Positions 25,449-35,700 of a DNA stretch of 64,000 nucleotides are shown here, in pieces (the first letter of the stretch is position 1; each line of letters opens with the position of its first letter). Below the pieces are notes generated by a model. It saw only the letters and a list, made by a program, of their open reading frames with translations, was not told the DNA's origin and made no database searches. The translations under genes and the position numbers were made by a program. Source of the DNA: Eudorina sp. 2006-703-Eu-15 (lineage: Eukaryota; Chlorophyta; Chlorophyceae; Chlamydomonadales; Volvocaceae); assembly GCA_003117195.1 (NCBI GenBank), contig BDSI01000056.1, forward strand, positions 655,467-719,466, given 5' to 3'.

Positions 25449-27628
25449 ACACACCGTCCCCCCCCCCGTCCCCCTCCCGCCCCCCCCTCAGGTACCGGGA
25501 CATCCAGCAGCGGTTCCAGGTGCAGCAGCTGACGGTGAAGACCACCGAGATGGCCCTCTCCGACCTGGACAAGTACTACAAGGCGAGAGGGCGCGAAGGG
25601 CTGTCCTAAACCCTAAAACCCCAAACCCTAGAGAGGGCGGGGGGCAGGGGAGGGGCGCATAGGAGGGGTGGCGGCGGGACATCGTTGGCGGCGGTACGGT
25701 GCGCGGGTGATGTACGGCGCCGGGTTCCACGCCCCGGGCGCGTACCCGTGTGGCTACCCGGCTGAACGGCCGACGGCAACTCGGCAAAGGCGCGCTCACC
25801 CCTGCCTTCAACCCCACCCCACCCCACCCCATCAGCCCGCCTCTGAGCCTCTTAGCGCGCGGCACTGCACGCGGCCACGTGGGCTGGGACTGGCAGAGCA
25901 GCGCCGCCGCCGCCGCAGACCTCGTCCCTCCGTTCCGCACCGTACCCCCCACCCCCCGGACTTTACCCCCTCCCCCCTCCCCCCGACCCGCCGTGTGAAA
26001 GCGCCGGGACCGGAGCTGAGCGAGCTGAGCAGCCGCACCCCGGCCACGACACCCCGCGGCCGTGATGTCCCGCACAGCAGCCCCCCAGCGACCCCGCCCT
26101 CATCCCGTCTCCACATCCTTCCGGCCCGGCCCCGAAGACCTCCACCTCCCCGGGGGCCCCTAGACCCCGGCGTCCCACACCCGCCCCCTTCCACCTCCTT
26201 CCCCATGCCTGCACTACCCTCCCCTGCACTCACCTCCCCTGCACTCACCTCCCCTGCACTCACCTCCCCCACCCCACCCCCCCTCCAGGCTCTGGAGAAG
26301 TCGCTGCTTGTGTTCCACACCACCAAGATGGCCGACATCAACAAGATCATAAAGGAGCTCTGGCAGAAGACCTACCGCGGGCAGGACATCGACTACATCC
26401 AGATCAAGGCGGACACGGAGGGGGCGGGAGCCCGGTCGTACAACTACAGGTGACGCCACTCCAGGGATGGCGTCGGGCCCCGGGGGGCCCCGAGGTAGAC
26501 GGGGGGACGTTATCCGGGGGACGTGCTCCATCGCTCTCCCCCCCCTGCGCACACAATATACCGTACCGTCAGTTGCGGGGTCTAGTGCAAAGCGGGATTG
26601 AGAGGTCGGGCGCCTGGCATTGGCGGTGCGGTGCTTTGGAGCACCGGAGCAGCTGCTTCGGGTCCGCCCCCGGCTGCTGCCATCCGCCGGCACCTCCCTG
26701 CCGGCCACACGACACCACACGACCTGTCCGCCCTGGGGCCTCCTCCTCCTCCCCTCCTCCGCACGCCCTCCTCTCCACCCCCTCCTCATTCCTTTCTCAC
26801 CCGTCCCTCTCCCCGCACCCCAACCCACCCCACCCCACACAACCACGCGCAGGGTTGTGATGTACAGCGGCGCCGCTGAGCTGGAGATGCGGGGTCGGTG
26901 TAGTGCGGGCCAGAAGGTGCTGGCCTGCCTCATCATCCGACTGGCGCTGGCGGAGACGTTCTGTCTCAACTGCGGCATCCTGGCGCTGGATGAGCCCACC
27001 ACCAACCTGGATGCGGGTGAGGGGACGCTGTGGGGGGGGGCGGGGTGTGTGAGGGGGCCAAGGGGGGAAGGGCGGGTGCGTGGGTGGAGGCCGCAGGGCT
27101 GCCGTACAAGTAAAAAGTGGGTCGGTGGGGTCTCCAGGGAGGTTCGGGGGTTCAGTCCGATAGGCCCCATCAGGACAGGGACGGGGACTGACCATCGCCC
27201 TTACACAGCTAAATTATTCTGCCCCCCACCTCTTGAACCCCGTGAAAACCTCCTCACCCGTCTTTCCGCCTTCAGCCCGGGTCACCTCTGCTGGCGGCCC
27301 TCCCCCTCCCTCTGATGCCCTGCCCCGCACGCCCTTTGCCCTCCCCTCGCCCCTCCCTGGCCCCCACTCGCCTCCCCTCCCCTTCCCGCCCTCCCGCCCC
27401 CCCATCCCGCCCCCCCTCTCAGACAACAGCGCCTCCCTGGCCCGCGCCCTCAAGTCGCTGATGGAGTCCCGGGCCGCCCAGGAGAACTTCCAGCTCATCG
27501 TCATCACCCACGATGAGACGTTCGCGCAGCTGATCGGCACCCGCGAGCACGTGGACACCATCTGGCGGGTCACCAAGGACCCCGCCTCGCAGCACACCCT
27601 GGTGACCCCCGAGTCCATCAGGGACTGA
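10620..27628 (+). CDS. RAD50: RAD50 DNA double-strand-break repair ATPase, 28 exons, 1329 aa
   Basis: Exons: 10620-10637, 10810-10914, 11267-11353, 12101-12190, 12460-12606, 13148-13264, 13579-13662, 14332-14433, 14929-15063, 15854-16018, 16565-16800, 17223-17355, 17686-17772, 18146-18322, 18747-18935, 19456-19608, 19985-20152, 20940-21119, 21559-21684, 22448-22696, 23105-23263, 23685-23866, 24304-24433, 24850-24998, 25492-25582, 26289-26449, 26853-27016, 27423-27628. They sum to 3,990 nt, in phase throughout; human and plant RAD50 are about 1,312-1,316 residues. Walker A is VGSNGAGKT (residues 33-41). [15 protein letters not shown] is the Q-loop region. Long coiled coils flank the zinc hook CPLC (bases 20078-20089). 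[13 protein letters not shown] is the signature motif, [12 protein letters not shown] is Walker B and VITHDE the switch region. RAD50 works with MRE11 and NBS1 in end tethering, resection and ATM signalling. The N-terminal MCTIEK exon was chosen because it joins in phase to ILIKGIRSF, as in plants. Confidence 0.95.
11354..11355 (+). other. RAD50: GC 5' splice site, RAD50 intron 3
   Basis: The exon ends CCCCAAG and the intron begins GCAAGG. Protein continuity (HDPK then VAGETE, as in plant RAD50) leaves no GT alternative, and AAG/GCAAGG is the classical GC-AG consensus. Confidence 0.88.
12265..12305 (+). repeat. 10-bp tandem repeat in RAD50 intron 4
   Basis: Three to four tandem copies of TTGGGTCAGG follow exon 4. 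Each contains a branch or acceptor-like TCAG. Confidence 0.85.
12677..12717 (-). repeat. Intronic ~45-bp motif, antisense copy
   Basis: The plus strand reads GAAATTGGTAGACATTTC then AAACTGCGCTGCTGCC, the reverse complement of the motif at 13519-13560. It lies in RAD50 intron 5, antisense to the gene. Confidence 0.8.
13265..13266 (+). other. RAD50: GC 5' splice site, RAD50 intron 6
   Basis: The exon ends TACACCAAG and the intron starts GCGAGG. The protein runs TKYTK into ALEALRKL as in plant RAD50. No usable GT lies between the last coding base and the in-frame stop at about 13285. Confidence 0.85.
13519..13560 (+). repeat. Intronic ~45-bp motif just upstream of exon 7
   Basis: It reads GCTCTGGCAGCAGCGCAGTT then TGAATGTGTCTACCAGTTTC and ends 18 bp before the acceptor of RAD50 exon 7, in sense orientation. 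Confidence 0.85.
13905..14200 (+). repeat. Composite dispersed repeat with GT arrays (family A, copy 1)
   Basis: Within RAD50 intron 7 an ordered set of modules appears. These are AAGCTGAGCCGCGAATAAGC, a GT array, TTTAGAATTGCAACCCGCCC, then a ~145-bp structured block (13998-14142), a tandem GAACTGAGCCGCG pair and a second GT array. The block matches 60574-60718 in inverted orientation at roughly 88% by eye. It contains potential hairpins, notably CCCTCTCCCCC pairing with GGGGGAGAGGG around 14072-14100. It encodes nothing recognisable. Confidence 0.85.
15471..15662. repeat. AT-rich island in RAD50 intron 9
   Basis: About 190 bp of AT-rich sequence sits abruptly within a GC-rich intron. This suggests an old insertion. 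No terminal repeats or coding potential are visible. Confidence 0.5.
16499..16549 (+). repeat. Intronic ~45-bp motif just upstream of exon 11
   Basis: It reads CTCTGGCAGCAGCGCAGTGT then AAACATGTCTACCAATTTCC and TCTACCCC, and ends 15 bp before the acceptor of RAD50 exon 11. This is the cleanest sense copy. Confidence 0.88.
22141..22170 (+). repeat. Short CA-linked repeat (family C copy)
   Basis: GGGCGGGTTTCGTTTC followed by TAAACACACAC matches copies at 13957-13985 (inverted), 40424-40453 and 59733-59757. It lies in RAD50 intron 19 near a CA array. Confidence 0.6.
24029..24130. repeat. AT-rich island in RAD50 intron 22
   Basis: About 100 bp of AT-rich sequence, including ATATATAGTTATAATAAAAC, is embedded in GC-rich intron. 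It may be a relic insertion; no family is recognised. Confidence 0.45.
24434..24435 (+). other. RAD50: Probable GC 5' splice site, RAD50 intron 23
   Basis: GTGGCGCAG/GCAAGG fits the GC-AG consensus and stays in phase with exon 24. A weaker GT donor nine bases upstream (CGG/GTGGCG at 24425) is also in phase and would drop Val-Ala-Gln, so this call is less secure than the other three. Confidence 0.6.
24463..24536 (+). repeat. (GGGGC)n run beside RAD50 exon 23
   Basis: About 14 GGGGC or GGGC units lie 30 bp inside intron 23. On the transcript this is a strong G-quadruplex candidate next to a non-canonical donor. Confidence 0.92.
24781..24826 (+). repeat. Intronic ~45-bp motif just upstream of exon 24
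   Basis: It reads GCTCTGGCAGCAGCGCAGAT then TGAACCAATTTCCTATAC, with a nine-base gap relative to other copies, and ends 24 bp before the acceptor of RAD50 exon 24. Confidence 0.85.
25417..25454 (+). repeat. CA microsatellite in RAD50 intron 24
   Basis: About 19 CA dinucleotides with one interruption lie 37 bp upstream of exon 25. Confidence 0.95.
25583..25584 (+). other. RAD50: GC 5' splice site, RAD50 intron 25
   Basis: KYYK ends in AAG and the intron begins GCGAGA. Exon 26 continues ALEKSLL in phase. The only nearby GT (in AAGTAC, upstream) would break the frame. Confidence 0.85.
25606..25632 (+). repeat. Interstitial telomere-like repeat
   Basis: CCTAAACCCTAAAACCCC then AAACCCTAG contains three degenerate units of CCCTAAA or CCCTAAAA, the telomere sequences of plants and of Chlamydomonas respectively. 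It lies 23 bp inside RAD50 intron 25. Confidence 0.7.
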
Positions 27629-27722
27629 GAGGGAGGGGGGGAAGGGAAAGAAAGAAAGAAGAGAGAGGGAAAGAAGAAGGGAAAGAAAGGGGGAAGAAAG
27701 AGGGAAAGAAAGAAGAGAGGGG
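27629..27722 (+). repeat. Polypurine tract at RAD50 3' end
   Basis: About 94 bases of almost uninterrupted A/G (GAAAGAAAGAAG-like) directly follow the stop codon. Such tracts can form triplex DNA. No TGTAA polyadenylation signal was found just beyond it. Confidence 0.85.
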
Positions 27723-30700
27723 GGATCTGGCCCAGGCCTGGAGACAAGGGGGGTGGCATGGGGGCGGGGGCGGGTTGGATTAGTTCAACCAGGTAGAGCG
27801 AACTCGGACGAACCCAATGACAGATTGAAGCAGCAGCAGGGGGTGGTGCTTATGGGGGCGCTAGGGGGGTTGCGAGGGGAATTGAAGGGCGAGGTTCATG
27901 GAAAGGGGCGATCTGAGGCCGGCGGGGTGCAGGAGAGGGGTGCTGAAGTGCGCCGTTTGCCCTGTGTAGGAGTTGGAGATAGATTCGTCGGTCGGCGCAG
28001 CTGCGGGAGCGGGGCAAGGGGGGAGGAGCTGTGGGGACACGGCGCGGGGCGGGTGCTGACGGCGGCGGAGGATAGGGTGCGCAGGGAAGGGAAGGGAACG
28101 GCGGCCAGCAATGGGGAGGAGGGAGGACGAGGGCCCATCCTTGGGCTCATCACGGGCAGGGGGGTCCCCGGCGGAGCGGGTCACGTCTGATGGGCGCTGC
28201 GCACTTGACCCGCGTACAGCCGCGCACCGACGTCGCCCGCTCCCCGCCTGCCTCACGGAATCCCACACCCTGGGGGCAGGTAGGGGCGCCAGTTCGGGGG
28301 TTGGGGGGAGGGAGGCCGCGGGATCAGCAGACGCGTTCGCCGACCGGACCCCTGCGGGCCCCTGCCCTGCCCTGCCGTGTGTGGTCTTCGGTAGAGCCAA
28401 AGGCAGGAGTGCGCGTCATGCAAGGGGCAAAGCCAACTAACCAGCTAAGCCCCGAAATGCTGTGTGTGGGGGGGAGGGGGGTCCGGGGGCAGATAGTCAT
28501 GTGTGGGGTTGCTCCTAATGGGCACTGGGGGGCGAGGGCCGGGGCCCAGCAGCAGCAGCAGCAGGGGATTGCTTCTATGTTGGCTTTGTGTGGCGGAGGG
28601 GATGCGCGCGGGGCGGCAGGATGGCAGGATGAAGACTCGTTCGCGAAGGCGCTGTCCACCCTCTGGTATAGGTGGGACCTTCCGGGCGGATTTCGGGGGA
28701 GGGGGGCCGGCCACCTTTTTGGGCGGGGCCCCAGCGCGAAGCGCGTTCGGGGGGCCCCGCCCCCTAGGATTGCCCATGTCCGTGTGTCCGTGTGTCCGTG
28801 GTCCGTGGTCCGTGTGTCCGTGGTCCGTCCGGTAACGGCAAAACGTTCATTATCCGCTAAACTAATTCGCTGTGTTTGTCATATTAATTGTCCTCTATTG
28901 CAAGGTAACTTTGGTTTGGCTGAAAAAAATTCTTTGCGCACAAACGGTCAAAGTAAAGCTCCGCGGTCTCCATGGACCCGAGTCAACATTCACCCAACGC
29001 CTCTCGCGCTCATGTTTGTTGCAACAGGTGCCGCGTGATGAATACTTGAATTAGGAATGGGCGGCGCGTGCTAAATTGAACTTCGATAGTGTTCTGATGT
29101 TTGAACATCAAGATACCACCAACACCAAGATTTGCCTTTCTGTCTTGCCAGATGAATACAATTCAACAATATGTATTGAATCAAAGTTTCAAGATGCAAA
29201 CGGATAGCGTACCGAGTGCCAACGAGTTCTCCAGTTCCGATGGCCCAAAGTCCGGGTCTCACCGCGGCTTTTTCGCACCCTGTTTTTGCCTTACATTTGC
29301 TATGTAACTATTGATAGCAAACTTTAGAGGTTCACGTCTGCTGCGGGCGTGCAACTGAAGGGTTGCATGCCTGCAGACGGACCAAACAACTACAGTTTCA
29401 CGGCAAAACAAGGATGCTTCAAGCTTGATTTGTGATCATCTGCTTGACAGACGGATGTGGTAGTGCAGAGGCGACTATCGTTACCATAGTGCCGATACGG
29501 TGACCGCCGTCGCCGGCGGCGCGTACTGCAGGATGGTTTCGGGGCTGCCGACGTGTTTGGGCTTGGTGAATCTATGCACGCCAATCCACCTTCAACATCA
29601 ACGACACCCCCAATGGTAACCTTTCACTCTCTCACACTGTTGCGCGGTAATAGAGTTTTCGTTCTAAAGCAAGCGGCCTGTACGAATTATAGGGGGCCCC
29701 GCCCTTTTCCGGCTTCGAGGAAGCCGACCCCTACTTGTTTTAAGCCCGATGGACCTCCCCCCTCCCCCGGGGGAGAGAGACGTGGGCTTGCGGGCTACCC
29801 ACCGTACTTGCGCCCTCCATAGCCAGATATGGTATATACCGTACGTGGGGGTGGGCAGTGTCCCGAGGTGCGCCTTTTGGCTCTAAACGTGTGTGTTTAA
29901 CAAGAAGCCCACCCATAACCGCCCAGGTCCGGATACTAACCAAACCTGCGATTTACTTACCATTGACAATACAACAAGACAAACTTGTGTGTGTATAACG
30001 GAGACGCGGGTCGTGTGTGTGTGGTGGTGGTGGGGGGGTGTTTCACACAACTTAACCCCCCCAATTAATCCGCTTCCACTTGCGCCCGTTTGTGTTCCAG
30101 GGCTTCCGTGCGGGTCTCCGCCCCCCTGAGGGTGGGGGTGGGGGTGGGGGTGGGGTGCAGCCTGTGTCGATCGACCGCGCTCCTTGGGCTTAACCCTGAC
30201 GAGGGTGCTTGGCGGGCACTCCCGTGGTGCCTTGGAAGCGCAAGGTCTGGTTGCCGTCATGGTTGGGTGTTGGCCTTCCGTGGACCCTTCCGTGGACCCT
30301 TCCGTGGACAAGACACCGCTCACCCCCAGCGGTTGTGAGGGCACCGTCACGGTACATATGTGGCTGGTCCGTACGGCCGGATGTGCACCCGCCGTCGTAA
30401 CACAGCCGGCGTCGGGGTGCTCGTCGACAACCTCTGCAAGCGCACCGTCTTTCACCGCTGCGCCGGCTGATATCTGGTACGTTGAGGCACGTCGAGCCCC
30501 TCGCTTGAGTGGACCTCCCAGTAGGTGGCGGGGGTGTTACGAGGTGCGTGCGGTTGCGCGATATTGCGAGCCTTTTGCTTCACCTACGGTGTCAGGTGTA
30601 TACTGCATTTATCGGTACCGCCAGATTTGCTGGTGGCGCGTCCAGGCCAAACGGATGACGGACTAAATGGGCTGCGAATGGTTTTTGATCATTACTCGAA

Positions 30701-30920
30701 GTCCTCGTTTCCTGGCGCGTCGGCGGCCGACCCCGGCGCCGGTGAAGGGCCGTGTACTGCAGGCCCCGAGGGGCGACATGGGGGAAAACTGGACGAGGAA
30801 GATGCGTGCGCGGCTCAACAGGGCCAAAAGCAAATATGCTGCTGTCGGAACATCTCCCTCAACAACAAAAGAACATCTACCGGCCTTCCGTGCAAACACC
30901 TCGGCTCATGTGTCGTCATC
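27723..30920. other. Gene-poor intergenic region
   Basis: No convincing gene was seen. The stretch holds a GTCCGTGT-type short tandem repeat (about 28775-28830), an AT-rich segment (28850-29660), a dispersed repeat at 29907-29961, a GGGGGT run (30128-30155) and a 14-bp tandem TTCCGTGGACCC repeat near 30275-30310. A short AT-rich plus-strand frame around 29152-29308 ends in ATGTAA but has no family match. Confidence 0.5.
29907..29961 (-). repeat. Dispersed repeat family B, copy 1
   Basis: The minus strand reads GGTAAGTAAATCGCAGGTTT and continues through GTATCCGGACCTGGGCGG. It matches 59769-59824 on the plus strand at about 90%. The sequence starts with an exact 5' splice consensus, GGTAAGT. 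Confidence 0.8.
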
Positions 30921-31345
30921 TCAAAACCTATTCCCCACCCAAACCCCACTCGCAAAGTTCGGTTCCTCATCGTCGGGCAGTACATAATTTTCGGTGCGGA
31001 GCGAGGGCAGGTTCACGGCCCCGCAGCGCTCCGCAGCAGCCGCCAGGGGCCATCCGGGACCTGACAGACCCGCCGTGTTGGTGTGTGTGTGGGGGGGGGG
31101 GAGGGCGCCGGGGGAGGAGACTGTGAGGTCAGGGCTCCCGCACATCGGCCGTGGGTCCCCCTCCCCGCATCGGGAGGCTCCCCCCTGCTGCCCGCTGCCC
31201 ATCTCACGTCCCTCTAACCTCCAAACACACGCACGCAGGCAGAGGAGCACCCACCATGCGCCACAGCTGCGCACTGACGGGCCGCGGCCGACTGCCGGCG
31301 GAGTGTCCCCCACCCGCATCGGGAGGAACTGATGCACTGCGTTGC
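30921..31345 (-). other. Possible terminal exons of an unknown minus-strand gene
   Basis: Two open segments look exon-like. One contains FLPMRVGDTPPAVGRG (about 31250-31330). The other follows a CTGTCAG acceptor near 31060 and reads LPSLRTENYVLPDDEEPNF to a TGA at 30921. Their phases do not join with the obvious donor, so the model is unresolved. It might be the end of a separate gene. Confidence 0.25.
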
Positions 31346-31387
31346 ATGGGTCGGCTCGGGCAGTACGACGGCGCCACAGCCACAGTG

Positions 31388-31432
<45 letters not shown>

Positions 31433-32730
31433 CACACATGAGAGGAGTAGTGGACAGCACACGCTTCGAAGTTGCCCTGGCGCGATACCGCCCGTGGGTA
31501 TGTATCCGTATCAATCCGACCTACACGCTTCCCCTCCTCGTTGACCTAGAAAAATGTACGGCATGTACAGCACATGAAGCCCGCCACAAGCGCTGCGCAA
31601 CCAGCGTGTTTGTGAAACATTCAAATAGTGAATTCCGGTAGGACCGATATGGCCACCCATATGCAGCTCCGCTTCGCCCTTCCCTCCCCTCCCCTCCCCT
31701 CCCCCGCCGTGTCAGAGGCGGCGAAGATGAGACGGGGAGGACATCAGCAGTTCAGAAGCCCACGCCTCAAAAGCTGCGTAACGCACGTCCCCCTTCCTGG
31801 ACTCGCGCTTCATCATCATCATCAACAACAACAACAACAACAACCGCCTTCACAGCCTGAATTTCAGCCATCATGCCCTAGTTCTCTAGAAGCATATCCC
31901 CTCAGCGGCTCCTACCGCACGGCAGTGTGAGCGCGGGAAAGAACTATTGTGTAAAGAGAGGGACGCGGCCGCCACCCAGCTCATCATGAATACGGGGTCC
32001 CCTCCCGTCTACCGGGGGGCAATGTGCGGCGAGATTTGACCTAGAGTTTGGGTTTGTGTTGGTGCGCGGACGTGGGGGCGGTGAGCGCATTGTGGCACGC
32101 CCAGAGGGAGGCGCTGCCGGGGGGTATAGGGCGGTCCGAAACGCGAATACGAACACGACACAGCCGCAGCCACAGACACAGCCGTGCGTCTTCAAAATCA
32201 TACGCCCCCCCTTCCCGCGGCGCAAACACTGCGCCTGCTGCGCCCTGCTCATGCCGCTGGTCGGCGTTTGGGTGCCACCTCACGAGGCGGTGCAGCAGCA
32301 AGCCAGCAAGCCGCCAAGCATGTTCCAGGCACAGAGAGACTGCCCCCGGCCCTCCCCACCCCAAACACACACAGACAGACACATCCCACTCGCACACACA
32401 TATATACACACGGACGCTTCCCTCACGACCGTAAACATGCTGCGGGTTGTTCTCTGTCCAAACCCACACGCACGTGGTGTCGGAGTGTACGGCGGCGTGA
32501 TCATCTGGCTGATGCTCCCATCACCCTTGCCCCCTCCCCGCCCCTCCCCGCCCCTCCCCGCACAGTCCCCGCGCAGTGATGGTTTCGGTGGACCCCTCGA
32601 GAGCCCCCTCCCTCCGCCGGCATGATCCCGGGGCATGGGGCTGCTGCCAAGTGCCAACCGCGTCACACGTCCCGCGGCCCCGGTCGCAGCCGCCGCCGCT
32701 GCCGTCTGTACGTCATTCCCTACGTCGCGG
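31346..32730. other. Intergenic region with simple repeats
   Basis: A (GACA)n array occupies 31388-31437, CCCCT repeats lie near 31682-31702, and CAT/CAA triplets near 31812-31842. No gene is supported. Both strands carry open frames opposite the Ala-rich gene's 3' flank, but none has recognisable content. Confidence 0.45.
31388..31437 (+). repeat. (GACA)n microsatellite
   Basis: Eleven or so tandem GACA units end in a short CA run. Confidence 0.97.
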
Positions 32731-35700
32731 TCAGGGTCCGAAGACCCCGACTGCAGCCGCCTCGACAGCCTGCTGCACCGCCATCTCCTCCGCCGACATC
32801 CCCCCCAGCCGCACAGCGTCACTGTCATCCCCCTCGCCCTCGGCCCCCTGCCGCCGCGCCCGCGCCTCCCCCGCCTCCACCACCGCCTCCACCGCCTCCT
32901 CCACCGGCTCCCCAAGCGCCACCAGCGCCGCCGCCTCCGCCGCCTGCCGACTGGCCGCAACCCACAGAGGACCCAACGTCGCCACCCGGCTCGCCACCGC
33001 CGCCGCCTCGTCCATCAGCGGCGCCGGCAGCACCTCCTCCTCCGCCCCCGCCTCCGCCGCCGCCGCCGCCACTCCGCCACTCAAACCCTGCTCCACCTCC
33101 GCCAGTCGTGCTGGCTCCCAGACCTCTTCCAGCGGCGACACGGCACCACCACCTCCTCCTCCTCCTCCTCCCCCCAGGGTTTTGCTCAGCAGCGACACAC
33201 TCAGTCGGCGGACTCCGGCGGGGTCCCGACTGGCGGTGTGGGCCGGCGGCCGGGGCGTAGTCCTGGAGGACGTGTCGGCAGCGGCGCCGGCGGCCTCCCT
33301 GGCGGAAGCGTCGCCGGGCGGCCACGCCTGCCGTACATATGCGTCAGCTCCGCCAGGCGGCGCCGCCAGCTCGCCCACGCCCTGCGCCTCCGCCTCCGCC
33401 AGCAGTACGGACTCGACCGCGATGCCCATCGCTGTCAGGACCGGCGGCGGCAGCGGCGGAGGCAGCGGCGACGCCGGCGGCGCAGGTGCCGGTGACGAGC
33501 CCGTCTCGTCCGCGGGCACTGGCACCGGCACCGGCGGGGTGTGGGTGTGGGTGTCCGCCACGAGGGCGACATGGCCCAGACTGGCGGCGGGGGTGAGGGC
33601 GATGTCGGCGCCCGCGGCCGCGGCGGCGGCGACGGCCGGAGTGAGCAGCGCGGGCATGACGTCCTCCACCTCCACCCGGCCCCGCGCCTCCACCTGCGCG
33701 GCCATCGCCTCCACCTGCAGCAGCACCAGCAGCGCAGGGTCCTCAGCGCAGGGTCCTCAGCGCAGGGACCCCGACCTCAGCGTGCTTGCAGTCTCCTCCC
33801 TTTGATGGCTTGCCCGTCCCCTGATCCTGATGCGCACCCGGAGACCCGCGGAACCGTAGCCTCAGCTCCGGAACCGTACGGCTACCTGCCATCATCCCCA
33901 AAGGACTTGAGGCCAGCCACCACTGTGGGCCACCTCGCGGCTGTGTGGCTGTGTGTCTGTGTGGCTGAATGGGAGTGTGGCCTCACAAGCGGTCGCGCGG
34001 CGCCTCAGTGTGGCAGGTGTCCTCCGCCCCAACCCATGTACCGTACCCACCTGCGCGCCACCCGCCAAACCTGATGAGACAATCCAGAGCCACGATACCC
34101 GTAAGTACGTAACACCACCACCGCTCCCACCCCCCCTTCAATCGGCGCCCCACCTGGCCCACCGCCTCCGCCACCGGCTCCCCCAGCGCCACCAGACTCG
34201 CCGCAGTGGCCACCTCCGCCGCCGCCCGGTCGTGAGCCGCCATCAGGGCCGCGGGCACCCCCATGGGCATCACCGGGGGGGTGGGGTCGGCGGTGTGCTC
34301 AGAGACCCCGCCTGGAGGGGGGAGAGGGAGGGACCGAGAGGGAGGGGGGAGAGGGAGGCACAGAGAGGGAAGGTGCTGTAGACCGCGAAATGTACACCAT
34401 CTGCAAGTTACGATTTAAAAGGTTTTCAAGTGGTTGGCCATGTGTGAAGGGCAGGGAGGGGCGCGGCATCGCTCGTGTGATGGTCCTGGGTCGGACGCCT
34501 GAATAAACTTTGTTCATCCGGTCTCCGAGTTGACCACTGCCTCGAAACCACTTCAAACCGCTTGCCGACACACTCCCCCGGGCTCGCACTCCCAAACGAC
34601 CCGGTGATGGAGTCAGTGCGTCTGTGGATCTCTGCAGTGGACCGCCCCTCCGTTCCCCACACCTAGACCTAAAACCCCAAACCTAAAACCCAAAATCTAA
34701 GATCTAAACCCAACCCGAATCCCTCACCCACCATGCAGGAAGCTGTCCAGGTGCATCATCTGCTGCCGAGCCGGGCTGCTGGGGACACCGCGTAGCAGTG
34801 CGCCGCTGCTGCGGCGGGTGTAGCTCCCGCTCCCGCCGCCCCCGCCGCCGCCGCCAAAGCCGCCAAGACCGCCAAAGCCGCCAAAGCCGCCAAAGCCGCC
34901 CAGCGGGCTGGCGTAGCCGCTGCGGCCGCTCACGCTGCTCGCGGCCCCCGTACTGGGCTGTCGTAGGAAGTCTCGTACGCTGCTGACGCCGCTGCCCAGC
35001 AGCGCCGAGGCCGCCGCCGGCATGGCGGCGGTTAACGATGCCGTACTCATGTGCGGCGTGCTCCAGACGCCACTGCTGTTGGGCGGTCCGTCGTCCCGCG
35101 TAAAGCCGGAGGTGCTACTGCCACCCCAGGTGCTTGTATTACTCATTACGTCCGTCGTGCTGCTACTGCCACCGGCGGCGGCGTCGAACGCCGCGACGGC
35201 CGACGCCGCGCCGGGACCCGCCAGCGCGCGTAACTCGTCGTACACCTCGTCATACACTTCGTCCCGGACGTCGTCACTGGAGTCGTTGACGGGCGTGGAG
35301 CCGCCGTCGCGGCCGACAGCGGCGCCGCCGGCGCTGGTCAGTGGGGTCGACGCGACGGACCCATGGGTCGTGGCCGTACCTCCCGTTCGGCCGCCGCCCT
35401 CCTCCACCATCCCCTGCGCGGCTCCGCTACTGCCATCAACCGAACCGCCAGACATGTCGCGTACCAGCAGTAACTGCTGCAACTGCTGCTGCCGCCGCAG
35501 CGGCGGCGTACGGACGCCGGCGCCGGCGCCGGCGCCGCTACTGTTACTGCCGCTCCACGACGCCCCCAGGCTGCCGCGCAGCACGGGATCCTGCCCCAGA
35601 GATCGCAGCGCCAGCAGGCCCTCCTCCAGGCCCGGACCCACGCCCAATAAATCCAGATCCAGATCCGGGAACAGCACGCCGCCGCCGCCGCCGCTGCGGC

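Noticed and set aside
29152..29308. Short AT-rich plus-strand frame ending in ATGTAA
   Set aside because: About 50 codons with no domain and no exon borders; the overlap with TGTAA could be chance.
32576..33805. 409-codon plus-strand frame and other long plus-strand frames over 32.6-39 kb
   Set aside because: These are antisense shadows of the Ala/Gly-rich exons (GCC/GGC codons read as Pro/Arg/Ala). The minus-strand exons join in phase; the plus frames do not.
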